Shown: positions 1-7,511 of the stretch, piece by piece
Position numbering within the stretch: position 1 is the first letter of the stretch
Layout of the letters: the number at the start of each line of letters is the position of its first letter
Source of the DNA: Nocardia carnea NBRC 14403
GTDB taxonomy: Bacteria; Actinomycetota; Actinomycetes; Mycobacteriales; Mycobacteriaceae
Assembly: GCF_000308515.1 (NCBI RefSeq)
Contig: NZ_BAFV01000021.1
Span: 1-47,141 of the forward strand
Direction: 5' to 3'
Length of the DNA: 47,141 nucleotides
Translations under genes and position numbers: made by a program
Notes under the pieces: model-generated
Seen by the model: only the letters and a program-made list of their open reading frames with translations
The model's database searches: none
What the model was told of the DNA's origin: nothing

Positions 1-2
1 GT

Positions 3-107
3 TTCGGTATCGCCTATCTCATCGACCGGGCCGTGCGCCTGGCCGCCGGGGCGCTGGGGCGCGATGACACCGACGGAGACCGCGAGACCGGAAGCGAGGT
101 GGGCTGA
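3..107 (+). CDS. C-terminal end of an unidentified protein (cut by window start)
   Basis: An open frame enters from the left edge and ends at TGA 105-107. The visible 34 residues begin FGIAYLIDRAVRLAAGALG and end in a charged, Asp/Glu-rich tail. The stop overlaps the ATG of the next small ORF (TGATG), so the two are probably co-translated. The amphipathic stretch could be the end of a membrane helix. In M. tuberculosis the gene before subI is also a small membrane protein, but the fragment is too short for a family call. Confidence 0.45.
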   Translation, partial: FGIAYLIDRAVRLAAGALGRDDTDGDRETGSEVG

Positions 108-184
108 TGCCGCGCTCGCGAGTACAGCTCGCACTGGCCGCGCTGCTGGTGCTGGTGGTTATCGCCTGGTTGTTCACACTGTGA
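107..184 (+). CDS. 25-residue single-span membrane microprotein (candidate)
   Basis: This ORF starts with an ATG overlapping the previous stop codon and ends at TGA 182-184. It encodes MPRSR followed by an almost wholly hydrophobic helix (LALAALLVLVVIAWLFTL), the layout of a tiny single-span membrane protein with a positive-inside N terminus. It lies 62 bases before the sulfate-binding lipoprotein gene and may belong to the same transcript. The stop/start overlap argues for real translation, but the length is so small that chance cannot be excluded. No function is assigned. Confidence 0.35.
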   Translation: MPRSRVQLALAALLVLVVIAWLFTL

Positions 185-246
185 TCGGCCCGGGTGGCCG
201 CGGATCCGCACGATCTCGGCGCGGATTCGGCGCGGAAGGGTTCATG

Positions 247-1281
247 ATGTCGCGTACCGGTCGCCCGGCGGGGCGCCGCCGGCTGTTCGCCGCGCTGGTC
301 GCATTACCCGTGGTGCTGAGCGCATGTGCGGGTGGTTCCAGTGACGAAGTCGGTGGGGGCGGCGCCGACGGCAGTGGCGGCACGGTCGACCTGTACGCGT
401 ACGCGATTCCCAAACCCGGTTACGACGAGGTCGTGCCGGTGTTCAACGAGACCGAGGCGGGCGAAGGGGTGGAGGTGCGCCAGTCCTACGGCGCCTCCGC
501 GGACCAATCCCGCAAGATCGCGCGCGGCGCGCCCGCCGATATCGTGAGCTTTTCGCTCGAACCCGATATCACCCGGCTGGTGGATGCCGGGCTGGTGGAC
601 CCGGACTGGAATGCCGGCGCCACCCGCGGTATCCCGTTCGGTTCGGTGGTCACCCTGGTGGTACGGGCCGGTAATCCGAAGAACATCCGCGGCTGGGACG
701 ATCTGCTGAGACCGGATGTCGAGGTCGTCACCCCCAACCCGTTCAGTTCCGGTTCCGCGAAATGGAACCTGCTGGCGCCTTATGCCGCGGCCAGTGATGG
801 TGGGCGCGATCAGCAGGCCGGGATCGATTTCCTGGATCAGATGCTGGACCGGGTACGGGTGCAGCCGAAATCCGGCCGGGAGGCCACCGAGACCTTCCTG
901 CAGGGCACCGGTGATGTGCTGATCAGCTACGAGAACGAGGCGATTTTCGCCGAACGGCACGGTGACCCGGTGGAACATATCGTGCCGGAAACCACGTTCC
1001 GGATCGAGAACCCGGTCGCGGTGCTCGAACATGCCCAGCATCCGGAGAAGGCGCTGGCGTTCCGGGATTTCCTCTATACCCCGGCCGCGCAGCGGGCGTG
1101 GGCCGACGCCGGCTTCCGCCCGGTCGATCCCGGGGTCGCCGCCGAGTATGCCGCGGAGTTCCCGGAACCGGCCACGCAGTACACGATCGCCGACCTCGGC
1201 GGGTGGGAAACGGTAGAGGCCGAACTGTTCGCTCCCGAGTCCGGTGCGATCGCCGTCGCCTACGACAACTCGACCGAGTAG
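247..1281 (+). CDS. subI: Sulfate ABC transporter, substrate-binding lipoprotein
   Basis: This is the extracytoplasmic sulfate/thiosulfate-binding component of the SulT importer. The N terminus has an Arg-rich region, a hydrophobic core and the lipobox LSAC with the lipidated Cys near residue 27, so the mature protein should be anchored in the membrane. The remaining ~315 residues match the type II periplasmic binding fold of the SubI/Sbp/CysP family, including the IVSFSLEPDI and NPFSSGSAKWN regions that contact the anion in this family. The total of 344 aa is normal. ATG 247 is chosen because GGAAGGG (234-240) is better spaced to it than to ATG 244; the open frame continues upstream without a plausible signal peptide. 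cysT, cysW and cysA follow as an operon. Confidence 0.93.
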   Translation: MSRTGRPAGRRRLFAALVALPVVLSACAGGSSDEVGGGGADGSGGTVDLYAYAIPKPGYDEVVPVFNETEAGEGVEVRQSYGASADQSRKIARGAPADIVSFSLEPDITRLVDAGLVDPDWNAGATRGIPFGSVVTLVVRAGNPKNIRGWDDLLRPDVEVVTPNPFSSGSAKWNLLAPYAAASDGGRDQQAGIDFLDQMLDRVRVQPKSGREATETFLQGTGDVLISYENEAIFAERHGDPVEHIVPETTFRIENPVAVLEHAQHPEKALAFRDFLYTPAAQRAWADAGFRPVDPGVAAEYAAEFPEPATQYTIADLGGWETVEAELFAPESGAIAVAYDNSTE

Positions 1282-1317
1282 CCGGGTGACCCGGACCACA
1301 CGCGATACTCGATACTC

Positions 1318-2205
1318 GTGACCGAACACAGCCCCGACACCGAACCCGCGCCCGCCGCGGCCGCGGCGCGCGCCGAACCCACTCGCCGCCCGCTGGGCTC
1401 CTGGCTGCGGTTCACCGGTTCGGTGGGCCCGCTCGGTATCGCCACCGCCATGCTCTGGCTGAGTGTGATCGTGCTGCTACCGCTGGCCGCGCTCACCTTC
1501 AGCGCCTTCGACGACGGCTGGTCGGGATTCTGGGGCGCGATCACCGACCCGCTGGCACTGGCCTCGCTACGGGTGACGGTGCTGGTATCCATCGTGGTGG
1601 CGTTGCTCAACATCGTCATGGGGACCTTGATCGCCTGGGTGCTGGTACGCGACGACTTCCCCGGCAAGGGCATGGTCAACGCGTTGATCGATCTGCCGTT
1701 CGCGCTGCCGACCATCGTCGCCAGTATTGTGCTGCTCGCGCTGTACGGGCCCAAGAGCCCGATCGATATCCATCTGAATGCCACCCAGCCGGGGCTGGTG
1801 GTCGCGCTGGCCTTCGTCACCCTGCCGTTCGTGGTGCGGTCGGTGCAGCCGGTACTGATCGAGGCCGATCGTGAGGTCGAACAGGCGGCGTTGTCACTGG
1901 GCGCGGACAACTGGACCACGTTCCGGCGGATCGTGCTGCCCACCCTGGCGCCCGCGATCATCAGTGGCGGCGGGCTGGCCTTCGCCCGGGCGATCGGCGA
2001 GTTCGGGTCGGTGGTGCTGATCGGCGGCAATATTCCGCGCGATACGCAGGTGGCCTCGCAGTACATCCAGCAGCAGATCGAAATCGACCGGCCGGTGAAT
2101 GCGGCGGCGGTATCGGTGGCGCTGCTGGTGATCGCGTTCGTCGTCCTGCTGGTACTGCGGGTGTTCGCCGAGCGGACGGCCCGGAAGGAACGCGAGGCCC
2201 GATGA
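1318..2205 (+). CDS. cysT: Sulfate ABC transporter permease CysT
   Basis: CysT is one of the two membrane subunits of the sulfate/thiosulfate importer. The 295-aa protein has a cytoplasmic N-terminal tail rich in Ala/Pro, about six membrane spans (the first near residues 37-62) and, near residues 183-215, the EAA loop that docks onto CysA (EADREVEQAALSLGADNW followed by a conserved RRIVLPTLAP stretch). The GTG start has no clear Shine-Dalgarno site. The gene follows subI after 36 bases and its end overlaps cysW by four bases (ATGA), so the two permeases are translationally coupled. Confidence 0.94.
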   Translation: MTEHSPDTEPAPAAAAARAEPTRRPLGSWLRFTGSVGPLGIATAMLWLSVIVLLPLAALTFSAFDDGWSGFWGAITDPLALASLRVTVLVSIVVALLNIVMGTLIAWVLVRDDFPGKGMVNALIDLPFALPTIVASIVLLALYGPKSPIDIHLNATQPGLVVALAFVTLPFVVRSVQPVLIEADREVEQAALSLGADNWTTFRRIVLPTLAPAIISGGGLAFARAIGEFGSVVLIGGNIPRDTQVASQYIQQQIEIDRPVNAAAVSVALLVIAFVVLLVLRVFAERTARKEREAR

Positions 2206-3008
2206 AACTGTCCACACCCAGCCGGGTGAGTCTGCGGGTAGTGGCGCTCGGCTATCTGTTCGTGCTGCTGGTCCTGCCGCTGGGGATCATCCTGTACCGG
2301 GCGTTCGAGCACGGTATCGGCGCCTTCATCGACCAGATCAGCACGCCGGCCGCCATCTCCGCCTTCAACCTGTCCATGATCATCCTGGTCATCGTGGTGC
2401 CCGTGAACGTGGTCCTCGGAGTGGTGATCGCGCTGGCCCTGGTGCGCGGGAACTTCCCCGGCCGGCGGTTGCTGCAGGGGCTGGTGGACCTGCCGTTCGC
2501 GGTCTCACCGGTGGTGGTGGGTGTTGCGCTGATCATGCTGTGGGGTGTGGGCGGCTGGTTCGGGGCGATCGCCGAATGGGGTTTCCCGGTGATCTTCGCG
2601 CTGCCCGGGATGGTGCTGGCGACCATCTTCGTGACCATGCCGTTCGTGGTGCGCGAGGTGGAACCGGTCCTGCACGAGATCGGTGACGATCAGGAACAGG
2701 CGGCCGCGACCCTGGGCGCCTCCCGCTGGCAGACCTTCTGGCGGATCACCGTCCCCGCCATCCGCTGGGGCCTCACCTACGGTGTGGTGCTCACCGTCGC
2801 CCGTGCGCTCGGCGAATTCGGTGCGGTGATCATGGTGTCGTCCGGTTTCCCCGGTGTCTCGCAGACACTCACCCTGCTGGTGCACGAACGCTATATCAAC
2901 GATCACAACGATTTCGGCGCCTACTGCGCCGCAGTTCTGCTGATGGGTCTCGCACTCATCACCCTGCTGTTGATGACACTCCTGGAACGTAAGCGGGACG
3001 TGTCATGA
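2202..3008 (+). CDS. cysW: Sulfate ABC transporter permease CysW
   Basis: This is the second permease subunit of the sulfate importer, forming the channel with CysT. The 268 aa contain about six hydrophobic spans and an EAA loop near residues 155-185 ([20 protein letters not shown]). The ATG start overlaps the cysT stop codon (ATGA). It ends 22 bases before cysA, and the GGAGG in that gap serves cysA. Length and motif order are normal for CysW. Confidence 0.94.
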   Translation: MKLSTPSRVSLRVVALGYLFVLLVLPLGIILYRAFEHGIGAFIDQISTPAAISAFNLSMIILVIVVPVNVVLGVVIALALVRGNFPGRRLLQGLVDLPFAVSPVVVGVALIMLWGVGGWFGAIAEWGFPVIFALPGMVLATIFVTMPFVVREVEPVLHEIGDDQEQAAATLGASRWQTFWRITVPAIRWGLTYGVVLTVARALGEFGAVIMVSSGFPGVSQTLTLLVHERYINDHNDFGAYCAAVLLMGLALITLLLMTLLERKRDVS

Positions 3009-3030
3009 CCGTGCACGCCGGAGGCCGCCC

Positions 3031-4026
3031 ATGATCACCGTGACCAATGCGCGCAAGAACTACGGTTCTTTCGCCGCCCTCGACGATGTCAGCCTGGAGA
3101 TCCCCTCCGGCGAGCTGACCGCGCTGCTCGGCCCCTCCGGTTCCGGTAAATCGACCCTGCTGCGGTCGATCGCCGGACTGGAGAACCTCGATTCGGGTGT
3201 GGTCACCATCAGCGGTCGCGATGTGACCCGGGTGCCGCCGCAGAAGCGCGATATCGGGTTCGTCTTCCAGCACTACGCGGCGTTCAAACATATGACGGTC
3301 CGCGACAATGTGGCCTTCGGCCTGACCATCCGCAAACGCCCCAAGAACGAGATCGCCAAACGAGTGGACGAACTGCTGGGCATCGTCGGGCTCGACGGTT
3401 TCCAGCACCGCTATCCGGCGCAGCTCTCCGGTGGCCAGCGCCAGCGGATGGCGCTGGCCCGCGCACTCGCCGTGGATCCCCAGGTCCTGCTGCTGGACGA
3501 ACCGTTCGGTGCGCTGGACGCGAAGGTGCGCGCGGATCTGCGCACCTGGCTGCGGCGCCTGCACGAAGAAGTACATGTGACCACCGTGCTGGTGACCCAC
3601 GACCAGGAGGAAGCCCTCGACGTCGCCGACCGGATCGCGGTGATGAACGCCGGCCGGATCGAACAGGTCGGCAGTCCCGAAGATGTCTACGACCGGCCGG
3701 CCAGCGAATTCGTCATGACATTCCTCGGTGCGGTGGCGCGGTTGAACGGCCATCTGGTGCGGCCGCACGATATCCGGGTGGGCCGGGATCCGAGTATGGC
3801 GCTGGCCGCCTACGAGGGCACGGCGGAATCGGCGGGGGTCACCCGGGCGACGATCGAACGGGTGGTGCGGCTCGGGTTCGAGGTCCGGGTGGAGATGCGC
3901 AATGCCGCCACCGGGGATCTGTTCGTCGCCCAGGTGACGCGCGGTGATGCCGAGGCGCTGCGGCTGGCGGAGGGGGAGACCGTCTACGCCCGCGCCACCC
4001 GGATCCCGGAACTGCCGGTCGCCTAG
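3031..4026 (+). CDS. cysA: Sulfate ABC transporter ATP-binding protein CysA
   Basis: CysA is the ATPase that drives sulfate import through CysT/CysW. The 331-aa protein carries Walker A GPSGSGKS near residues 34-41, the Q-loop in FVFQHYAAF, the ABC signature LSGGQRQR near 133, Walker B LLLDEP near 153 and the switch His in VTHDQEE. A short C-terminal TOBE-like domain (about 240-325) follows, as usual for mycobacterial CysA. It is the last gene of the operon. No obvious U-tract terminator follows; an inverted pair CGCGAC/GTCGCG lies about 30-50 bases after the stop. Confidence 0.95.
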   Translation: MITVTNARKNYGSFAALDDVSLEIPSGELTALLGPSGSGKSTLLRSIAGLENLDSGVVTISGRDVTRVPPQKRDIGFVFQHYAAFKHMTVRDNVAFGLTIRKRPKNEIAKRVDELLGIVGLDGFQHRYPAQLSGGQRQRMALARALAVDPQVLLLDEPFGALDAKVRADLRTWLRRLHEEVHVTTVLVTHDQEEALDVADRIAVMNAGRIEQVGSPEDVYDRPASEFVMTFLGAVARLNGHLVRPHDIRVGRDPSMALAAYEGTAESAGVTRATIERVVRLGFEVRVEMRNAATGDLFVAQVTRGDAEALRLAEGETVYARATRIPELPVA

Positions 4027-4408
4027 GACCCACACAGCCGCTCCGGCAGCGCGCGACAACTCCCGTCGGTCGCGGCATGCGATGTGAAATCCGCGCGCCA
4101 GGTCGATGGGCCGGCGGCAGTGATTCGGGCCAGGTTCTCGTGCCGGGGTCGCAACGGTGGTCCGGCTGGTGCAGGATTCGTGCGAGCCCACGGTGCCGAG
4201 GCGGGCCCGCGCAGGTTCCGGCCGCGCGGTTATCCGGCGAATCGGCAACTACCTGTGACCGGATCTCCTGCCGAAGCTGGACGGGCAAGGCCCGGGGTCC
4301 TCGGCAGAGATAGTTCTCCGAGCGTTGACAGCTTGCGTCATTATATGTGTTGAGCTGCGGTGATGTCTTTCGAGTATCGACTGTTATCCCGGTGTCCCGA
4401 ACGTCGTG
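4027..4408. other. Intergenic stretch between cysA and the AurF-like gene
   Basis: About 380 bases without a credible gene. Two short overlapping open frames on the plus strand (from 4077 and 4084) are Arg/Gly-rich, have no ribosome binding site and look like ordinary GC-rich open frame. A TTGACA hexamer occurs at 4325-4330 with no properly spaced -10 box. I see no RNA gene or mobile element. Confidence 0.5.
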
Positions 4409-4437
4409 TTGACGTACCCCGACTTAGCTGTAACTAT
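4409..4437 (+). promoter_or_regulatory. Candidate promoter of the AurF-like/fprB operon
   Basis: TTGACG at 4409-4414 and TAACTA(T) from 4431 are separated by 16 bases, 42 bases before the preferred start codon at 4479. The two boxes resemble housekeeping sigma boxes of actinobacteria. The -10 region lies inside the inverted repeat described separately. Confidence 0.45.
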
Positions 4438-4451
4438 GGGAAACAGTTAAG
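4423..4451. promoter_or_regulatory. Imperfect inverted repeat, candidate operator
   Basis: CTTAGCTG (4423-4430) and CAGTTAAG (4444-4451) are inverted copies with one mismatch in eight, separated by 13 bases. A shorter nested pair TAACT/AGTTA lies at 4431-4435 and 4445-4449. The element covers the candidate -10 box of the diiron oxygenase operon, which is where a repressor would act. The regulator is unknown, and none is encoded next to it. Confidence 0.4.
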
Positions 4452-4478
4452 CCGGAATCATTGACGAGAGGCATGACG

Positions 4479-5492
4479 ATGACGTCTTCAGCCACCACGG
4501 TCTCCGACGACCAGCTGGTCGCTCAGGCCCAGGAGTACGCGGAAAAGCTGCTGCTGCTGTCGGAAGGCTCGGTCAACCGGCATTTCGACCCGTTCGAAGA
4601 TATCGACTGGGATCACCCGGACTTCGACGTGAACGCACGGCCGGAACGCTGGATCCTGCCCGTTTCCGCCGACACCCTGGGCCGCCACCCCTGGTACCGG
4701 GCGCTGTCGGCCGAACAGAAGATCGAACTCGGCAAATATCGCCAGGCCAATGTCGCCAAGGTCGGGCTGCAGTTCGAGGCCATCTTGATCAGCGGCATGA
4801 TGCAGCATGTCTTCGGGCTGCCCAACGGTGACCCGGAGTTCCGCTACTGCTCCCACGAGATGATCGAGGAGCACAACCACACCCTGATGTTCCAGGAGAT
4901 GGTGAACCGGATCGGCGTCGACGTACCCGGAATGGGTCCGCTCGTCCGCCAGCTGCGCCACCTCGCGGTGCCCGTCGCGGTCGCCTTCCCGAACCTGTTC
5001 TTCATGGCCGTCCTGGCCGGGGAAGAGCCCATCGACCACATCCAGAAGGACATCCTGCGCTCCGGCGAGGAAGTACACCCGATCATGCGGGGCGTGATGG
5101 CCATCCACGTGGCCGAGGAAGCGCGGCATATCTCCTTCGCGCACGAATTCCTCAAACAGCACGTACCGGAATCCTCGCGCCGCAACAAGTTCATCCTGTC
5201 GCTGGCCATGCCGCTGATCATGTGGATCCTGGGTCGCGCCATCGCGACCCCGCCCAAAACCTTCTTCGAGGAATTCGATATCCCGAAGAGCGTGCGCAAG
5301 GAGCTGTTCTACGGTTCCCCCGAGGCGAAGCAGACCTTCAGCGACTACTTCGGTGATGTGCGCGCCCTGGCACACGACATCGGGCTCATGAACCCGGTCG
5401 CCAAGCGGGTCTGGAAGATGCTGGGCATCGCCGGGCACACCACCCGGTACCGTTCCGAACCGCTGCGCGCCGTGCCCGGCGCCGCTGCCTGA
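4479..5492 (+). CDS. AurF-like diiron oxygenase
   Basis: This belongs to the AurF / p-aminobenzoate N-oxygenase family of ferritin-like diiron enzymes, which use O2 and two electrons to oxidise amines or other substrates. The 337-aa protein shows the expected carboxylate/His ligands on four helices: E100 (QFEAILI), E131 and H134 (EEHNH), E183 region (GEEPIDH), and H210/E214/H217 (IHVAEEARH). ATG 4479 is chosen because GAGAGG (4466-4471) is seven bases upstream; TTG 4461 and ATG 4473 are also in frame. It lies 16 bases before fprB, as Rv0885 precedes fprB in M. tuberculosis, so the reductase is its likely electron source. The substrate is unknown. Confidence 0.85.
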   Translation: MTSSATTVSDDQLVAQAQEYAEKLLLLSEGSVNRHFDPFEDIDWDHPDFDVNARPERWILPVSADTLGRHPWYRALSAEQKIELGKYRQANVAKVGLQFEAILISGMMQHVFGLPNGDPEFRYCSHEMIEEHNHTLMFQEMVNRIGVDVPGMGPLVRQLRHLAVPVAVAFPNLFFMAVLAGEEPIDHIQKDILRSGEEVHPIMRGVMAIHVAEEARHISFAHEFLKQHVPESSRRNKFILSLAMPLIMWILGRAIATPPKTFFEEFDIPKSVRKELFYGSPEAKQTFSDYFGDVRALAHDIGLMNPVAKRVWKMLGIAGHTTRYRSEPLRAVPGAAA

Positions 5493-5508
5493 GCGACGGG
5501 TCTACTCG

Positions 5509-7098
5509 ATGCCCTACGTCGTCACCCAGTCGTGCTGTAGCGACGCGTCCTGCGTCTACGCCTGTCCGGTCAACTGCATCCATCCCACCCCGGACGAACC
5601 GGATTTCCGGACCGCGGACATGCTCTACGTCGACCCGGCCGCCTGCGTGGACTGCGGCGCCTGCGCCTCGGCCTGCCCGGTGGATGCCATCACCTCGTCG
5701 AAGAAGCTGACCGACGAGCAGAAGCCGTTCATCGAGATCAACGCCGACTTCTACCGGCAGTCCCGACCCCGTCCGATCCTGGCCCAGCCGGTTCCGGCTC
5801 CGCCGATCGATACCGCCGGCCGCGGCCCGCTGCGGGTCGCGGTGGTCGGCTCCGGGCCCTCGGCCATGTATGCCGCGGACGAACTGCTCACCCAGCCCGA
5901 TGTGCGGGTGACCGTATTCGACCGGCTGCCGGTTCCCTACGGTTTGGCCCGCTACGGTGTGGCACCGGATCACCGGAAGACCCGCAAGGTCGCCGACCTG
6001 TTCGACGTGATGTCGCGGCAGCCCGGATTCGGGTCGTACTTCGATATCGAGGTCGGCAAACATATTTCGCACGAAGAACTGCTCGCGTACCACCATGCGG
6101 TCGTGTACGCAGTCGGTGCCACTTCCGACCGTAAGCTCGGTATCCCCGGTGAAGGTTTGGCGGGGAACGTCTCGGCCACCGATTTCGTGGCCTGGTACAA
6201 CGGGCATCCCGATCATGTCGACGACGATTTCGATCTGTCCCAGCGCCGGGTGGTCGTGGTCGGCAACGGCAATGTCGCGCTCGACGTGGCCCGGATCCTC
6301 ACCACCGATCCGGAAGAGCTGGCCGGTAGCGATATCTCGCCGGTCGCGCTCGAGGCACTGCGGCGTAGCGAAGTACGTGAGGTCGTGGTGCTGGGCCGGC
6401 GCGGTCCGGCCGAATCGGCCTTCACCGTCCCGGAGTTCGTCGGGCTGCTGGGTTCCGATGTGGATATCGCGATCGAGGGTGACCTGCCGCCGCTCACCGG
6501 CGATCTGTCGTACCAGGTGGAGCAGAAGCTGAAATTGCTGCACCGGGTGGCCGATCGGCCGTTCGGGCAGCGCCGCCGGATCGTCTTCCGCTACCAGAGC
6601 GCGCCGAGCCGGATCCTCGGACCCGACGCGGTCACCGGTCTCGAAGTGGACCGCACCGAGCTGGTTGCCGGCGACGACGGCCGGGCCCGTGCGGTGGCCA
6701 CGGGCGATATCGACCTCCTGGAGACCGGGCTGGTGCTCACCTCGGTCGGCTACCGCGGCGTGCCCACACCCGGCCTGCCGTTCGACGAGCAGCGCGCGAT
6801 CATCCCGAACCGGGCCGGCCGGGTGCTGACAGGTCCGGAAGGCGATGTCTTCCCGGGTGCGTATGTGACCGGCTGGATCAAGCGCGGCCCCACCGGGTTC
6901 ATCGGCACCAACAAATCCTGTGCTCAGGAAACCGTGCAGCAGCTGGCCGACGATTTCAACGCCGGCCGGCTGGCCGAGCCCGCGGGCGGCGCGGAGGCGT
7001 TCGACCGGCTGTTGCGGCAGCGCCGGCCGCAGGTCCGGGCCGCGGGTGCGGTGACCCGCACCGCCAAACCGGTGCGCCGCTTGTTCGCTCGTACCTGA
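5509..7098 (+). CDS. fprB: Ferredoxin/ferredoxin-NADP reductase fusion FprB
   Basis: This protein joins an N-terminal bacterial ferredoxin to an adrenodoxin-reductase-type FAD/NADPH module. Residues 9-23 (C9, C15, C19, C23) and 46-56 (C46, C49, C52, C56 followed by Pro) hold the two Fe-S clusters of a 7Fe/8Fe ferredoxin. FAD-binding GSGPSA is near residues 115-120, NADP-binding GNGNVA near 250-256, and the conserved GTNKSCAQET lies near 465. At 529 aa it is similar to mycobacterial FprB. It transfers electrons from NADPH to its own ferredoxin; the upstream diiron oxygenase is the obvious acceptor and the sulfite reductase nearby is another. A strong terminator follows. Confidence 0.92.
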   Translation: MPYVVTQSCCSDASCVYACPVNCIHPTPDEPDFRTADMLYVDPAACVDCGACASACPVDAITSSKKLTDEQKPFIEINADFYRQSRPRPILAQPVPAPPIDTAGRGPLRVAVVGSGPSAMYAADELLTQPDVRVTVFDRLPVPYGLARYGVAPDHRKTRKVADLFDVMSRQPGFGSYFDIEVGKHISHEELLAYHHAVVYAVGATSDRKLGIPGEGLAGNVSATDFVAWYNGHPDHVDDDFDLSQRRVVVVGNGNVALDVARILTTDPEELAGSDISPVALEALRRSEVREVVVLGRRGPAESAFTVPEFVGLLGSDVDIAIEGDLPPLTGDLSYQVEQKLKLLHRVADRPFGQRRRIVFRYQSAPSRILGPDAVTGLEVDRTELVAGDDGRARAVATGDIDLLETGLVLTSVGYRGVPTPGLPFDEQRAIIPNRAGRVLTGPEGDVFPGAYVTGWIKRGPTGFIGTNKSCAQETVQQLADDFNAGRLAEPAGGAEAFDRLLRQRRPQVRAAGAVTRTAKPVRRLFART

Positions 7099-7114
7099 GG
7101 CAACCCGTCAGCTT

Positions 7115-7153
7115 CCGCCCGTCCGGTATCGCACCGGGCGGGCGGTTTTCGTT
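7115..7153 (+). terminator. Rho-independent terminator after fprB
   Basis: Left arm 7115-7127 (CCGCCCGTCCGGT) pairs with 7133-7145 (ACCGGGCGGGCGG) in a 13-bp stem with one G-T pair and a five-base loop (ATCGC). The right arm is followed by TTTTCGTTT. It lies 17 bases after the fprB stop and is the clearest U-tract terminator in the window. Confidence 0.9.
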
Positions 7154-7155
7154 TG

Positions 7156-7511
7156 CGCGGAGTGAATTCGACCTGAGTAGCTATTGATCGGTTACCGATT
7201 GGTAGCCATGCCTGGACGCACGTCCGGATGTCAGTGGGGGTTACTTGAGGACACATCGGCGGACAGTGGTGTGTCCCTGGGGGTTTCTATCGAATTACCA
7301 GTTCAGAGGTAATTTTCGGGGTAATGGAAAATTGAACTGCCGGTTTGTTTTCCGGCCGTTATTCGGGGAGTTGTTCCGTAACTTCATCTTTCATCGCCGA
7401 TTATTCGATTTATTCCGGCCATTGCAGCTAACCTGTGGTCGCTGTTTGGAAAACGACCGCGCCCATGGCTTTTTCGCAGGACGTGGTCTCGGTGCGTTGA
7501 CGGGATGGCAA
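7156..7511 (+). promoter_or_regulatory. Long AT-richer structured leader of the Hsp70-like gene
   Basis: This 350-base stretch is clearly richer in A/T than its surroundings and holds a series of potential hairpins: GGTTACC/GGTAGCC (7190-7207), GGACG-CA-CGTCC (7214-7225), GGACACA/TGTGTCC (7249-7255 and 7270-7276), AATTTTC/GAAAATT (7311-7317 and 7327-7333) and GCCGG/CCGGC (7339-7343 and 7352-7356). The downstream frame stays open through most of it, but the translation there lacks any domain and there is no ribosome site, so I treat it as untranslated. No known riboswitch class is recognised. Confidence 0.45.

Noticed and set aside
4325..4348. TTGACA with TATATG as a promoter
   Set aside because: The spacer is only 12 bases, too short for a housekeeping promoter.
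4077..4353. Two short plus-strand ORFs in the cysA to AurF gap
   Set aside because: Overlapping in different frames, Arg/Gly-rich, no ribosome site, no recognisable family.
7245..7511. N-terminal extension of the Hsp70-like protein by 89 codons
   Set aside because: The translation of this AT-richer leader has no domain features, no ribosome site, and the ATPase domain begins right after ATG 7512.
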